A stretch of DNA of 7,139 bases from Bacteroidales bacterium UBA1722 (GCA_002317435.1 DCIQ01000065.1:1744-8882), one strand, 5' to 3'. Numbered from the stretch's first letter, positions 1-6,253 are shown. The notes: generated by a model from the sequence alone, not told the origin. A program made the numbers and translations.

Positions 1-340
1 AATCGAAGATGTCCCCCTCCTTCGAGAGGTCCACATCCTTCGAAGTGGGATGGAAAAGCACGTCCGCCAGATCGGCACACCCCGTACCGCTCAGATGGGT
101 ATGCGAGAAACCGATGATCTCCTTCCGGTCGTAATGATAGCCGGAACAGGCGTCCCAGACGTCACGGTAATTGTCAGGGCTCAGCTGGACAGCGCCGAAA
201 GGCATCGTGGCACCGGGATAAGTATGTCCGTGAAAAGCGGTCCCGATGAAAGGATCCACGTAATCCACGGGGTCCTTCACTTCCCTATTGCCGCAGGCAC
301 CCAGGAAAAGGACAGCCAAGAAAACATAACAGAATTTCAT
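1..340 (-). CDS. GH92 family alpha-1,2-mannosidase lipoprotein, N-terminal part (runs off left edge)
   Basis: Reading leftward from an ATG at 340-338, 113 codons stay open to the window edge, so only the N-terminus is present; GH92 enzymes are usually about 700-800 residues. Residues 1-16 form a lipoprotein signal peptide, with a hydrophobic core and lipobox LGAC, so Cys16 is the likely lipidated residue. The mature part carries hallmark GH92 sequences: YVDPFIGT (27-34), HGHTYPGATMPFGAVQLSPD (37-56) and GFSHTHLSGTG (77-87). Characterised GH92 members are calcium-dependent exo-alpha-mannosidases that trim mannan or N-glycan mannose in the periplasm or at the cell surface; mannosidase activity here is inferred from the family. 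The catalytic acid and base regions lie outside the window, so linkage specificity cannot be judged. The gene follows the exporter pair on the same strand after 92 bases but has its own promoter, so it is probably a separate unit. No SusC/D-type gene is visible on this side. Confidence 0.93.
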   Translation of the reverse strand, partial: MKFCYVFLAVLFLGACGNREVKDPVDYVDPFIGTAFHGHTYPGATMPFGAVQLSPDNYRDVWDACSGYHYDRKEIIGFSHTHLSGTGCADLADVLFHPTSKDVDLSKEGDIFD

Positions 341-363
341 TTTGACTCAATATCTATATCTTA

Positions 364-396
364 CAAAGATACTTCCAATTAATGGAACCTGCCAAA
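364..396 (-). promoter_or_regulatory. Bacteroidota-type promoter of the GH92 gene
   Basis: On the minus strand TATCTTTG (371-364) matches the Bacteroidota -7 consensus TAnnTTTG exactly. TTTGG (396-392) sits 20 bases upstream, at the usual place for the -33 element. Transcription should start near 357, giving a leader of under 20 nt before the ATG at 340. No Shine-Dalgarno sequence is evident in that leader, which is common in this phylum. The rest of the gap, 397-432, holds no clear terminator hairpin for the exporter genes. Confidence 0.7.
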
Positions 397-432
397 TCTT
401 AGCGCAAAATATTCATCGGAATGCGAAGGAGA

Positions 433-882
433 TCATCTCCTGCGCACGAGATACCTCTGCAGCACGAAAACGTCGAAAAGCGAAGAAAGGAGAACTCCGA
501 CGGCGATGCCGAAACTTATCTCCACGGCCGCCGCGAAATTATCCACGAACTGGGCCCGCGAATGCCGGACCAGGGCGATCATCGAAAAATAGAGGTTGCG
601 TCCCGGCACCAGAGGGAAAAGGGTGGGTATCAGGAATACCGTGGACGGAGCCTTACGGCAATATGCGCAGACCATACAGTAAACCCCGCCGGCGAAAGCG
701 GCCGCTATGTTGCTCAGCAGAGCGTGCCCGTCCGTCAGAGTGAGGAGGAGCATCAGAATGAACGTGGTGACACCTCCGCCGAGGAAAGTGTACAACAGGT
801 GACGCCCCTTCACATGGTAGATTACGGCGAAGGCGAAAGTGCCCACCATACCGGCCGCCGTGGCCAACAATATCTCCTTCAT
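433..882 (-). CDS. Threonine/serine exporter family, C-terminal-domain subunit (ThrE_2/DUF3815, YjjB-like)
   Basis: This is a 149-residue, almost entirely hydrophobic protein with about five predicted membrane segments (near residues 3-22, 29-50, 56-75, 81-101 and 115-140) and a basic C-terminal tail, RYLVRRR. The segment FPLVPGRNLYFSM (89-101) is the conserved proline-glycine motif of the ThrE_2/YjjB half of this transporter family. Family members act with a partner carrying the ThrE/DUF1212 half, which is the gene just upstream. Together they export small metabolites: threonine and serine for Corynebacterium ThrE, and succinate has been reported for E. coli YjjP-YjjB. The substrate here is unknown. 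I chose the ATG at 882 over the in-frame one at 903 because it overlaps the upstream stop as ATGA and has a strong GGGAGG Shine-Dalgarno sequence about 8 bases upstream. The upstream start would add only seven polar residues. Confidence 0.9.
   Translation of the reverse strand: MKEILLATAAGMVGTFAFAVIYHVKGRHLLYTFLGGGVTTFILMLLLTLTDGHALLSNIAAAFAGGVYCMVCAYCRKAPSTVFLIPTLFPLVPGRNLYFSMIALVRHSRAQFVDNFAAAVEISFGIAVGVLLSSLFDVFVLQRYLVRRR
879..882 (-). promoter_or_regulatory. ATGA stop-start overlap with strong Shine-Dalgarno (translational coupling)
   Basis: Read on the minus strand, the TGA of the upstream exporter gene (881-879) overlaps the ATG of the downstream gene (882-880). A purine-rich GGGAGG lies about 8 bases before that ATG, inside the end of the upstream gene. 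This decides the downstream start and suggests the two subunits are made in coupled, roughly fixed amounts. Confidence 0.8.
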
Positions 883-1658
883 AACGTCCACCTCCCGAAA
901 CAAAGCATCGACAGACTCAGTCCCATCACTATCATGAGGGTAAGCAGCAGAGCGTGCACCAGTTTGGCCGATCCCGCCAGCACGTCGGCCTTCACGAAAT
1001 CGTGCATGGCATTCCCGAATTTCAGTCCCGGAATCAGAAGCATCAGCACCCCTATGCAGATGAGGTCTATATCATCGCCCACCCCCAGTTCCAGAACCGC
1101 ATTTCCGATAATTCCGCCCGTGAAAGCCTCGAGAATGGTATGAATAAGCTGGTTTCCTCTCTTCAGACCGTGCATCTCCATATACATCACCGGCACCGCG
1201 GCGACAGCCGCCGCCAGACCGTCACCGGGACTCCCGCCGAAGAAAATACAGAAAGCGGATGAGCCGAGGATGGCAGCGATATAATAGAGCAGAGGCTTAT
1301 GGGGCACCAGATGGTTCGCTTCCTTCACCAGCCTGTCCGCATCATCGAAACTTATGGCTCCCCTGCACAGCCGGCGAGATATGTCGTTCAGCTCTTCCAG
1401 ACGGGCCAGATTATTGCCGTTGGAGTGGATGCGCCGCATCTGGAAAGCATACTGACCGTCACTCATCCGGACAGACACCTGCAGAAGGGACGCTATGCAG
1501 AACACCTCTATATGCTCCACGCCGCTCCTGCGGCAGATGCGGGTGACGGCATCTTCCACGCGGGTCACGTCAGCACCATAAATAAGCATATGTTCACCTA
1601 TATCCAGCGCTATGCGGAGCATGGTGTCGGTATCGGGATATTGTGACTCTGAAATCAT
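879..1658 (-). CDS. Threonine/serine exporter family, N-terminal-domain subunit (ThrE/DUF1212, YjjP-like)
   Basis: This 259-residue protein has the two-part architecture of the ThrE/DUF1212 family. Residues 1-120 are soluble and probably cytoplasmic, containing the conserved stretches ALDIGEHMLIYGADVTRVED (17-36) and VFCIASLLQVSV (52-63). Residues 122-255 hold about five hydrophobic segments, including LLIPGLKFGNAMHDFVKADV (207-226), which corresponds to the conserved pore-proximal motif of the family. In single-chain ThrE proteins this half is fused to the ThrE_2 half. Here the two are separate but overlapping genes, as in E. coli yjjP-yjjB. The likely role is proton-coupled export of a small amino acid or dicarboxylate across the inner membrane; the substrate cannot be read from the sequence. 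The start at 1658 is the first ATG after the promoter region and leaves the conserved N-terminal domain intact. No Shine-Dalgarno sequence is obvious. Confidence 0.92.
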   Translation of the reverse strand: MISESQYPDTDTMLRIALDIGEHMLIYGADVTRVEDAVTRICRRSGVEHIEVFCIASLLQVSVRMSDGQYAFQMRRIHSNGNNLARLEELNDISRRLCRGAISFDDADRLVKEANHLVPHKPLLYYIAAILGSSAFCIFFGGSPGDGLAAAVAAVPVMYMEMHGLKRGNQLIHTILEAFTGGIIGNAVLELGVGDDIDLICIGVLMLLIPGLKFGNAMHDFVKADVLAGSAKLVHALLLTLMIVMGLSLSMLCFGRWTL

Positions 1659-1686
1659 AACGGGCGCGAATATATGAAAAGTTTCT

Positions 1687-1694
1687 TATCTTTG
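1687..1694 (+). promoter_or_regulatory. Predicted -7 element for serS-ruvC-PHP operon
   Basis: TATCTTTG is an exact match to the Bacteroidota -7 consensus TAnnTTTG, placed 26 bases before the serS ATG, so the leader would be about 20 nt. No TTTG-like -33 element is seen at the expected distance; the sequence there is GC-rich. The support is therefore the -7 box and its position. Confidence 0.6.
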
Positions 1695-1705
1695 CGCCCC
1701 GTAAA

Positions 1706-1713
1706 CAAACATA
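1706..1713 (-). promoter_or_regulatory. Predicted -7 element for the exporter operon
   Basis: TATGTTTG on the minus strand (1713-1706) fits TAnnTTTG. The -33 position is only approximate: GTTTCA (1736-1731) lies 18 bases upstream, inside the serS coding region. Transcription would start near 1700 and give a leader of about 41 nt to the ATG at 1658. It overlaps the serS promoter region on the opposite strand. Confidence 0.45.
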
Positions 1714-1720
1714 CAAGAAT

Positions 1721-2992
1721 ATGCTGACTCTGAAACTTTTGAGAGAAAATCCCGACTTCGTCATCGAGCGCCTCTCAGTGAAGAATTTCGATGCCAAGGA
1801 CATCGTGAACGGAATATTGGAACAGGACCGTCTCCGTCGCCAGTACCAGACAGAACTGGACGGCTGTCTGGCCATGCAGAAAGCGAAAGCCAAACAAATC
1901 GGAGCCCTGATGCAGAGCGGAAAGAAAGAAGAGGCCGAGACAGCCAAATCAGAAGTCGCAGCATTGAAATCCCGTTCCGCCGAACTGACCGCCCTGATGG
2001 AGGAAAGCGAAAAGAAACAGAATGACCTTCTGGTACTGCTGCCCAACACACCCGTGGCCATCGTCCCGAGAGGAAAGGGCGCCGAAGACAATCTCATAGT
2101 GAAAATAAGCGAGAGCATCCCCGCACTTCCCGAAGATGCGCTTCCCCACTGGGAACTCGCCAAGAAATACGACATAATAGATTTCGACCTCGGAGTGAAA
2201 CTTACCGGAGCCGGCTTCCCCGTCTATAAAGGCAAGGGGGCACGCCTCCAGAGAGCCCTCATCGGCTATTTCCTGGATTTCAATACGAAAGCAGGCTATC
2301 TCGAGATAGAACCTCCCATCATGGTCAATGCCGATTCCGGATTCGGAACAGGACAGCTCCCCGACAAGGAAGCCCAGATGTATTGTGCCACCCTCGACAA
2401 CTTCTATATGGTCCCCACCGCTGAAGTTCCTGTCACCAACATCTACCGCGACGTGATTCTCCAGCCTTCGGACTTCCCCGTGAAGATGACGGCCTATACC
2501 CCCTGTTTCCGTCGCGAAGCCGGTTCCTACGGAAAGGATGTACGCGGTCTGAACCGTCTCCATCAGTTTGACAAGGTGGAATGCGTATACCTCTCACTTC
2601 CCGAGAAATCCGCCGACGCCCTCGATGAAATGGTAGCCCACGTGGAACGCCTCGTGCAGTCTCTCGGCCTTCCCTACAGAATCCTCCGTCTCTGCGGCGG
2701 TGACATGAGTTTCACATCGGCCATCACATACGATTTCGAAGTTTACTCCGAAGCACAGAAGAGATGGCTGGAAGTAAGTTCCGTGTCGAACTTCGAATCA
2801 TTCCAGGCGAACCGACTGAAACTGAGATATAAAGGAGAGGACGGAAAAGTACAGCTGGCTCATACGCTGAACGGAAGTTCTCTCGCGCTGCCCCGCATAG
2901 TGGCCGCCCTGCTGGAGAACAACCAGACCCCCGACGGCATCATAATCCCCGAAGTCCTGCGTCCTTATACAGGATTCGACAGGATCGACTGA
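1721..2992 (+). CDS. serS: Seryl-tRNA synthetase
   Basis: SerS charges tRNA-Ser (and tRNA-Sec where present) with serine in the cytoplasm, using ATP. The 423 residues match the usual bacterial length. Residues 1-105 form the N-terminal tRNA-binding arm, with a charged, alanine- and glutamate-rich antiparallel coiled coil at about 28-104. The class II catalytic core follows. The serine-binding TAE motif is in VPTAEVPV (231-238), motif 2 is FRREAGSYGKD (263-273) followed by RLHQFDKVE (279-287), EVSSVSNFESFQANR (351-365) is the typical SerS signature, and motif 3 is NGSSLALPRIVAALLEN (384-400). All expected catalytic segments are present, so the enzyme should be active. It is the first gene of a probable three-gene operon, with ruvC starting 1 base after its stop. 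The start is preceded by the promoter element at 1687 and no Shine-Dalgarno sequence. Confidence 0.98.
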   Translation: MLTLKLLRENPDFVIERLSVKNFDAKDIVNGILEQDRLRRQYQTELDGCLAMQKAKAKQIGALMQSGKKEEAETAKSEVAALKSRSAELTALMEESEKKQNDLLVLLPNTPVAIVPRGKGAEDNLIVKISESIPALPEDALPHWELAKKYDIIDFDLGVKLTGAGFPVYKGKGARLQRALIGYFLDFNTKAGYLEIEPPIMVNADSGFGTGQLPDKEAQMYCATLDNFYMVPTAEVPVTNIYRDVILQPSDFPVKMTAYTPCFRREAGSYGKDVRGLNRLHQFDKVECVYLSLPEKSADALDEMVAHVERLVQSLGLPYRILRLCGGDMSFTSAITYDFEVYSEAQKRWLEVSSVSNFESFQANRLKLRYKGEDGKVQLAHTLNGSSLALPRIVAALLENNQTPDGIIIPEVLRPYTGFDRID

Positions 2993-2993
2993 T

Positions 2994-3590
2994 ATGCCCG
3001 CACATAAGCAACGGATAATAATGGGAATAGACCCCGGCACCCAGATAATGGGCTACGGGGTCATTCTCGTTGATAACCGTTCCGTGCATTATGTGGATAT
3101 GGGGGTCATCGACCTGAGAAAGGAAAAGGACCATTTCGCGAAACTGAAAATGATCACCACACGTGTCAGTGAACTGATTGACACCTATCACCCCACAGAT
3201 CTGGCGGTGGAATCCCCCTTCTACGGACACAACGCCCAGGTGATCCTGAAACTGGGCAGAGCTCAGGGCGCAGCCATATCCGCCGCCCTGATGCGGGACA
3301 TCCCCGTATTCGAATATGCACCGAGAAAAGCGAAAATGGCCATTACCGGACAGGGTGCGGCATCCAAGGAACAGGTCTGCCTCATTCTGGAGCGCACTCT
3401 GAAAGTAACCTTCTCCTCAGATTATCTTGACGCCTCGGACGCCCTGGCCATAGCGATGTGCCATTTCTACCAGCTGACATCCCCTCTGGCGGACATAGGC
3501 GCTTCAAGTTCCTGGGAGAAATTCATCCAGGAGCACCCCGGAAGGGTTTCGGAGAGTATGAATCCGGAGAAGAAAAAGACATCCAAGTAA
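2994..3590 (+). CDS. ruvC: Crossover junction endodeoxyribonuclease RuvC
   Basis: RuvC is the dimeric, magnesium-dependent nuclease that resolves Holliday junctions with RuvAB at the end of recombinational repair. The protein is 198 residues; bacterial RuvC is usually about 160-190. The RNase H-like fold is recognisable by IIMGIDPGTQIMGYGV (8-23), AVESPFYGHNAQVILKLGRA (71-90) and YLDASDALAIAMCH (144-157). The four acidic catalytic residues correspond to Asp13, Glu73, Asp146 and Asp149, and all are present. After about residue 160 there is a polar, lysine-rich tail ending in PEKKKTSK, which is probably flexible and lies outside the catalytic core. The gene starts 1 base after the serS stop, so it relies on serS transcription and perhaps on translational coupling. 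A start a few codons later (Met10) would cut into the first catalytic strand, so Met1 at 2994 is preferred. Confidence 0.97.
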   Translation: MPAHKQRIIMGIDPGTQIMGYGVILVDNRSVHYVDMGVIDLRKEKDHFAKLKMITTRVSELIDTYHPTDLAVESPFYGHNAQVILKLGRAQGAAISAALMRDIPVFEYAPRKAKMAITGQGAASKEQVCLILERTLKVTFSSDYLDASDALAIAMCHFYQLTSPLADIGASSSWEKFIQEHPGRVSESMNPEKKKTSK

Positions 3591-3613
3591 CAGCAAGAAT
3601 CAGGCTAAATAAT

Positions 3614-5461
3614 ATGAACACAATGAGACTCAGACTTTTATCAGCAGCCATAACCATGGTTTCCTGCCTCACGGCCGCGGCACAGTCATCAGAATGGAAT
3701 GTTCAATACGTGAAACAACGGGATTATGGCTCCCCTTCTGCATTTAATCCACGCAAGATTGACATTCCGGATATTGACGGCTACGTCACTCTCAAGGTGG
3801 ATCTCCACATGCATACCGTATACAGCGACGGCGATGTCTCTCCGCGCCAGCGGGTCCAGGAGGCATTCGTTCAGGGATTGGATGCGATAGCCATCACAGA
3901 TCACCAGCCGGCTTTCGGCAAGCCTGAAGACTGGGACTACGACCAGACCTATCCTCTGGCCCTCAAAGAAGCCCAGACCCGGGACATCCTTCTCATCAAG
4001 GGGATGGAAGTGTCTCACAATCAGACTGACATAGGTCACCTGAACATACTCTTCATCAAAGACTGCAATGCATATAAGATACCCATGACTTTCGGGCAGA
4101 AAGAGGCTCATGAAGCCCTTGTCCAGGCACAAGCTGAAGGAGCATGGGTGACCGGAAATCATCCCGGATGGCCGGATGAGAACAGCGAACTCAGCCAATT
4201 CTGGATCGATGAGATAGAGGCGGGACGCATTCAGGGCATGGAAGTGTTCAATGCCTATGAGTTCTACCCCCGCACCATCGACCATATCCGAAAATACGGT
4301 CTGGCCTTCATCGGAGCTTCCGACCAGCACCGTGCCATGGACTTCGATTATGACATCCCGAAAGTCATGCGCCCCATGACTTTCGTGTTCGCTGAAGAGC
4401 GAAGCATCGAGGCCATCCATGAAGCGCTGAAAGAGCGTCGCAGCGTAGCATATGCCAATAATCTGCTCGCCGGAGAGTCAAAGTGGCTGTTCAAACTGTT
4501 CAAGTCATCCCTCAAGATAGAGAAGATCGAAGATCGTGGGACAAATCTCCGTGTACGCATCTTCAACCAGTCTGACATCGACTATTTCTTGGATTGCGGC
4601 CTGCCATCGAAGCAAATCCGTATTCCTGCGCACCGATACTTTGACGAGGAACGTCCGAAGATCGACATGGACCTGCAATACAGAGTGACCAACATGTTCA
4701 TCAGTTCCACCGAATGCCTTGCCATCCCCATGTCCATGCTCTTTATCAAGCAGAGCGATATCGACATGCCCGCTCTGGACAGCAGGAACATATCATGCGA
4801 TAATGGAAAGGTACTCATCCCCCTCATCTGCGAGAAAGGGGACACCTACTTCACCACGGACGGAAGCGAGCCCGCCCCTGACAACGGCATCCTCTATTCC
4901 GCCCCGATATCTCTTGAAAGAACCTGTACCGTCAAGGCGCGCACCTTTGACGGGGACAAGAGCAGTTTTATCTTCGAGTATCCTCTCACTTACCTGACTT
5001 CCACCAAAGTCAAGGTAAGGAAGAATGGTCTGAACTATTCATTTTTCTCGAATCCGGCAGAGAAGAGCATAACCAGCGTGACCAATCTCACTCCCGAAAA
5101 TTTCAGATATTCCGGTGTCACTTCCGTTCCCTCTCTGCAGAAACATGAGGAAAAGGACTGGTACGGATACATATTCGAAGGATGGATCAACGCACCCGTA
5201 TCCGGTGTGTATAACTTCAGGTTGGATACAGATGACGGATCGCAGCTCATCATCGACGATAATATGATCATCGATAACGATTATAATAAGGGAAACGTCA
5301 TCACTACCGGATATGTATATCTCGAGGAAGGCATGCACAAGTTCCGTATGCCATATTTCGAGGGTCATTATAACGAGAAGGTCGAACTGGACTGGCTAAT
5401 CCCCGGTGCCTCCTCCTTCACCACGATACCGGCAGAAGCCTTTTTCCCAATCAAGCAGTAA
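3614..5461 (+). CDS. Secreted PHP-domain phosphoesterase with chitobiase-C-like and PA14 domains
   Basis: From the ATG at 3614 the protein is 615 residues. Residues 1-24 look like a Sec signal peptide with a cut near AAAQ. Residues 58-280 form a PHP metallo-phosphoesterase domain with all typical metal ligands: HMH (His65, His67), Asp72, TDH (Asp96, His97), Glu132, His142, His183, and Asp237 with His239 in SDQH. This resembles exported Bacteroidota PHP proteins often named Sb-PDE-like phosphodiesterases. Residues about 285-385 look like a beta-rich linker domain. Residues 398-450, with YFTTDGSEPAPDNGILYSAP, match the chitobiase/beta-hexosaminidase C-terminal repeat. Residues about 485-605 form a PA14 domain with FEGWINAPVSGVYNF and the Asp-Asp pair in DTDDGS (538-543); PA14 domains often bind glycans. 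I infer hydrolysis of an extracellular or periplasmic phosphodiester or phosphomonoester, perhaps on a glycan; the substrate is unknown. The frame is open upstream into ruvC, but the signal peptide fixes the start at 3614 or at Met4 (3623). It lies 23 bases after ruvC. Confidence 0.88.
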   Translation: MNTMRLRLLSAAITMVSCLTAAAQSSEWNVQYVKQRDYGSPSAFNPRKIDIPDIDGYVTLKVDLHMHTVYSDGDVSPRQRVQEAFVQGLDAIAITDHQPAFGKPEDWDYDQTYPLALKEAQTRDILLIKGMEVSHNQTDIGHLNILFIKDCNAYKIPMTFGQKEAHEALVQAQAEGAWVTGNHPGWPDENSELSQFWIDEIEAGRIQGMEVFNAYEFYPRTIDHIRKYGLAFIGASDQHRAMDFDYDIPKVMRPMTFVFAEERSIEAIHEALKERRSVAYANNLLAGESKWLFKLFKSSLKIEKIEDRGTNLRVRIFNQSDIDYFLDCGLPSKQIRIPAHRYFDEERPKIDMDLQYRVTNMFISSTECLAIPMSMLFIKQSDIDMPALDSRNISCDNGKVLIPLICEKGDTYFTTDGSEPAPDNGILYSAPISLERTCTVKARTFDGDKSSFIFEYPLTYLTSTKVKVRKNGLNYSFFSNPAEKSITSVTNLTPENFRYSGVTSVPSLQKHEEKDWYGYIFEGWINAPVSGVYNFRLDTDDGSQLIIDDNMIIDNDYNKGNVITTGYVYLEEGMHKFRMPYFEGHYNEKVELDWLIPGASSFTTIPAEAFFPIKQ

Positions 5462-5470
5462 TGTAGAAAA

Positions 5471-5506
5471 AGAATCGGGCCGGAATTCACTTCCCGGCCC
5501 GATTCT
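5471..5506. terminator. Bidirectional intrinsic terminator between the PHP gene and rpmA
   Basis: A perfect 13-bp inverted repeat, 5471-5483 paired with 5494-5506 and rich in GC, encloses a 10-base loop. On the minus strand it is followed directly by a run of T (complement of the A-run at 5467-5470), which makes a good Rho-independent terminator for rplU-rpmA. On the plus strand it lies 9 bases after the PHP stop but is followed by the weaker ATAATG, so plus-strand termination may be less efficient. It sits midway between two convergent operons, as expected for a shared terminator. Confidence 0.9.
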
Positions 5507-5525
5507 ATAATGCATATTCCGAATA

Positions 5526-5795
5526 TCAGTTCTGCTCCGTATTGACGGGGAGGACTGAAACGAAGGATTTGCCTTCGGCTTTCTTCTGGAATTTAACCAC
5601 ACCGTCGATAAGAGCATAGAGAGTGTGGTCCCTGCCCATACCTACGTTAGCACCGGGATTGTGCACGGTACCTCTCTGGCGAACCAGAATGTTACCTGCC
5701 TTGCAAACCTGACCGCCCCACAGCTTAAGACCTAAGCGATGGCTGTGCGAATCACGACCGTTCTTGGAACTACCGACACCTTTCTTGTGAGCCAT
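5526..5795 (-). CDS. rpmA: 50S ribosomal protein L27
   Basis: L27 is a protein of the large ribosomal subunit whose N-terminal tail reaches toward the peptidyl transferase centre. The 89-residue product starts MAHKKGVGSSKNGRDS, followed by RLGLKLWGGQ and the conserved GNILVRQRGT and HNPGANVGMGRDHTLYAL segments; all are standard for the family. The N-terminus begins directly with Ala-His-Lys-Lys, so there is no Firmicutes-type cleavable extension. It lies 18 bases downstream of rplU on the same strand. A strong AGGAG Shine-Dalgarno sequence about 8-10 bases before the ATG is notable because rplU lacks one. Transcription should end at the hairpin at 5471-5506. Confidence 0.98.
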   Translation of the reverse strand: MAHKKGVGSSKNGRDSHSHRLGLKLWGGQVCKAGNILVRQRGTVHNPGANVGMGRDHTLYALIDGVVKFQKKAEGKSFVSVLPVNTEQN

Positions 5796-5813
5796 AATCC
5801 TATCTCCTATCAG

Positions 5814-6122
5814 TTATGCGATCTCATCAATGAGAATCTGGGTTAAACTTTCGCGGTGACCGTTCAGTTTCTTATAGCCTTTGCGACGGCGTTTCTTGAA
5901 AACCAGAACCTTGTCCGCTTTTACATTATCCACGACAGTGGCCTTTACTGTTACACCTTCCACATACGGAGCACCTACTTTAACGGTAGTGCCGTCATCT
6001 GTGAGAAGTACATTGGTGAAAGCTACGGAAGAGCCCTGCTCTCCTTTGAGGAGATTCACGAAAAGCTTCTTTCCGGCTTCTGCTTTGAACTGCTGTCCAG
6101 CAATTTCAACGATAGCGTACAT
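5814..6122 (-). CDS. rplU: 50S ribosomal protein L21
   Basis: L21 binds 23S rRNA in the large subunit, and its gene is paired with rpmA in most bacteria. The 102-residue product matches the family length (about 103). It has the conserved N-terminus MYAIVEIAGQQFKAEAGKK and the basic RNA-binding stretch VFKKRRRKGYKKLNGHR (73-89), which leads into the conserved LTQILIDEI end. It is the first gene of the rplU-rpmA operon. Its start at 6122 is fixed by homology, with no Shine-Dalgarno sequence visible. A long leader (6123 to about 6216) separates it from a strong promoter, leaving room for regulation at the RNA level. Confidence 0.98.
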   Translation of the reverse strand: MYAIVEIAGQQFKAEAGKKLFVNLLKGEQGSSVAFTNVLLTDDGTTVKVGAPYVEGVTVKATVVDNVKADKVLVFKKRRRKGYKKLNGHRESLTQILIDEIA

Positions 6123-6216
6123 CTTATTACTACGTTTTTAAATTTCGCCTGCAAGCGGTTACTATCATTAAGTAACTCTTTATCAGTAGCTTAACAGACT
6201 TGACATATTTTTTAAT
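6123..6216 (-). promoter_or_regulatory. rplU 5' leader, possible structured RNA
   Basis: From the predicted transcription start near 6216 to the rplU ATG there are about 94 untranslated bases, much longer than the leaders of about 20-40 nt predicted for other genes here. Near the middle GTTACT pairs with AGTAAC across a 7-base loop (about 6160-6178 on the minus strand). AAGC and GCTT flank this hairpin and could extend the stem. I do not recognise it as a named ribosomal-protein leader, so autogenous control by L21 is only a guess. Confidence 0.35.
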
Positions 6217-6222
6217 GGACTG

Positions 6223-6253
6223 CAAATGTAATAATTTTCCCTTTTTCGTCAAA
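6223..6253 (-). promoter_or_regulatory. Strong Bacteroidota promoter of rplU-rpmA
   Basis: The minus strand carries TTTG (6253-6250, part of TTTGAC), a 19-base A/T-rich spacer, and TACATTTG (6230-6223). Both elements and the spacing match the phylum's housekeeping promoter consensus (-33 TTTG, -7 TAnnTTTG). It is the best promoter match in the window, fitting a highly expressed ribosomal protein operon. Confidence 0.85.

Noticed and set aside
883..903. Alternative upstream start for the second exporter gene
   Set aside because: It would add seven polar residues, lacks a good ribosome binding site, and ignores the ATGA overlap with a strong Shine-Dalgarno sequence at 882.
421..1143. 240-codon open frame on the plus strand
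   Set aside because: It is antisense to both halves of the ThrE-type exporter. The low-complexity, His/Arg/Ser-rich translation is typical of a shadow frame.
1594..2175. 193-codon open frame on the minus strand
   Set aside because: It crosses the divergent promoter region and both serS and the exporter start. It is Ser/Arg-rich with no family features.
1949..2563. 204-codon open frame on the minus strand
   Set aside because: It is antisense to the serS catalytic core and has no motifs of its own.
3458..3613. Upstream in-frame extension of the PHP gene into ruvC
   Set aside because: The extension would bury the signal peptide about 50 residues inside the protein and overlaps ruvC in another frame. 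The start at 3614 (or 3623) gives a normal signal peptide.
3689..4420. 243-codon open frame on the minus strand
   Set aside because: It lies wholly antisense to the PHP domain coding region, whose metal-binding motifs are clearly real. The antisense translation shows no recognisable family.
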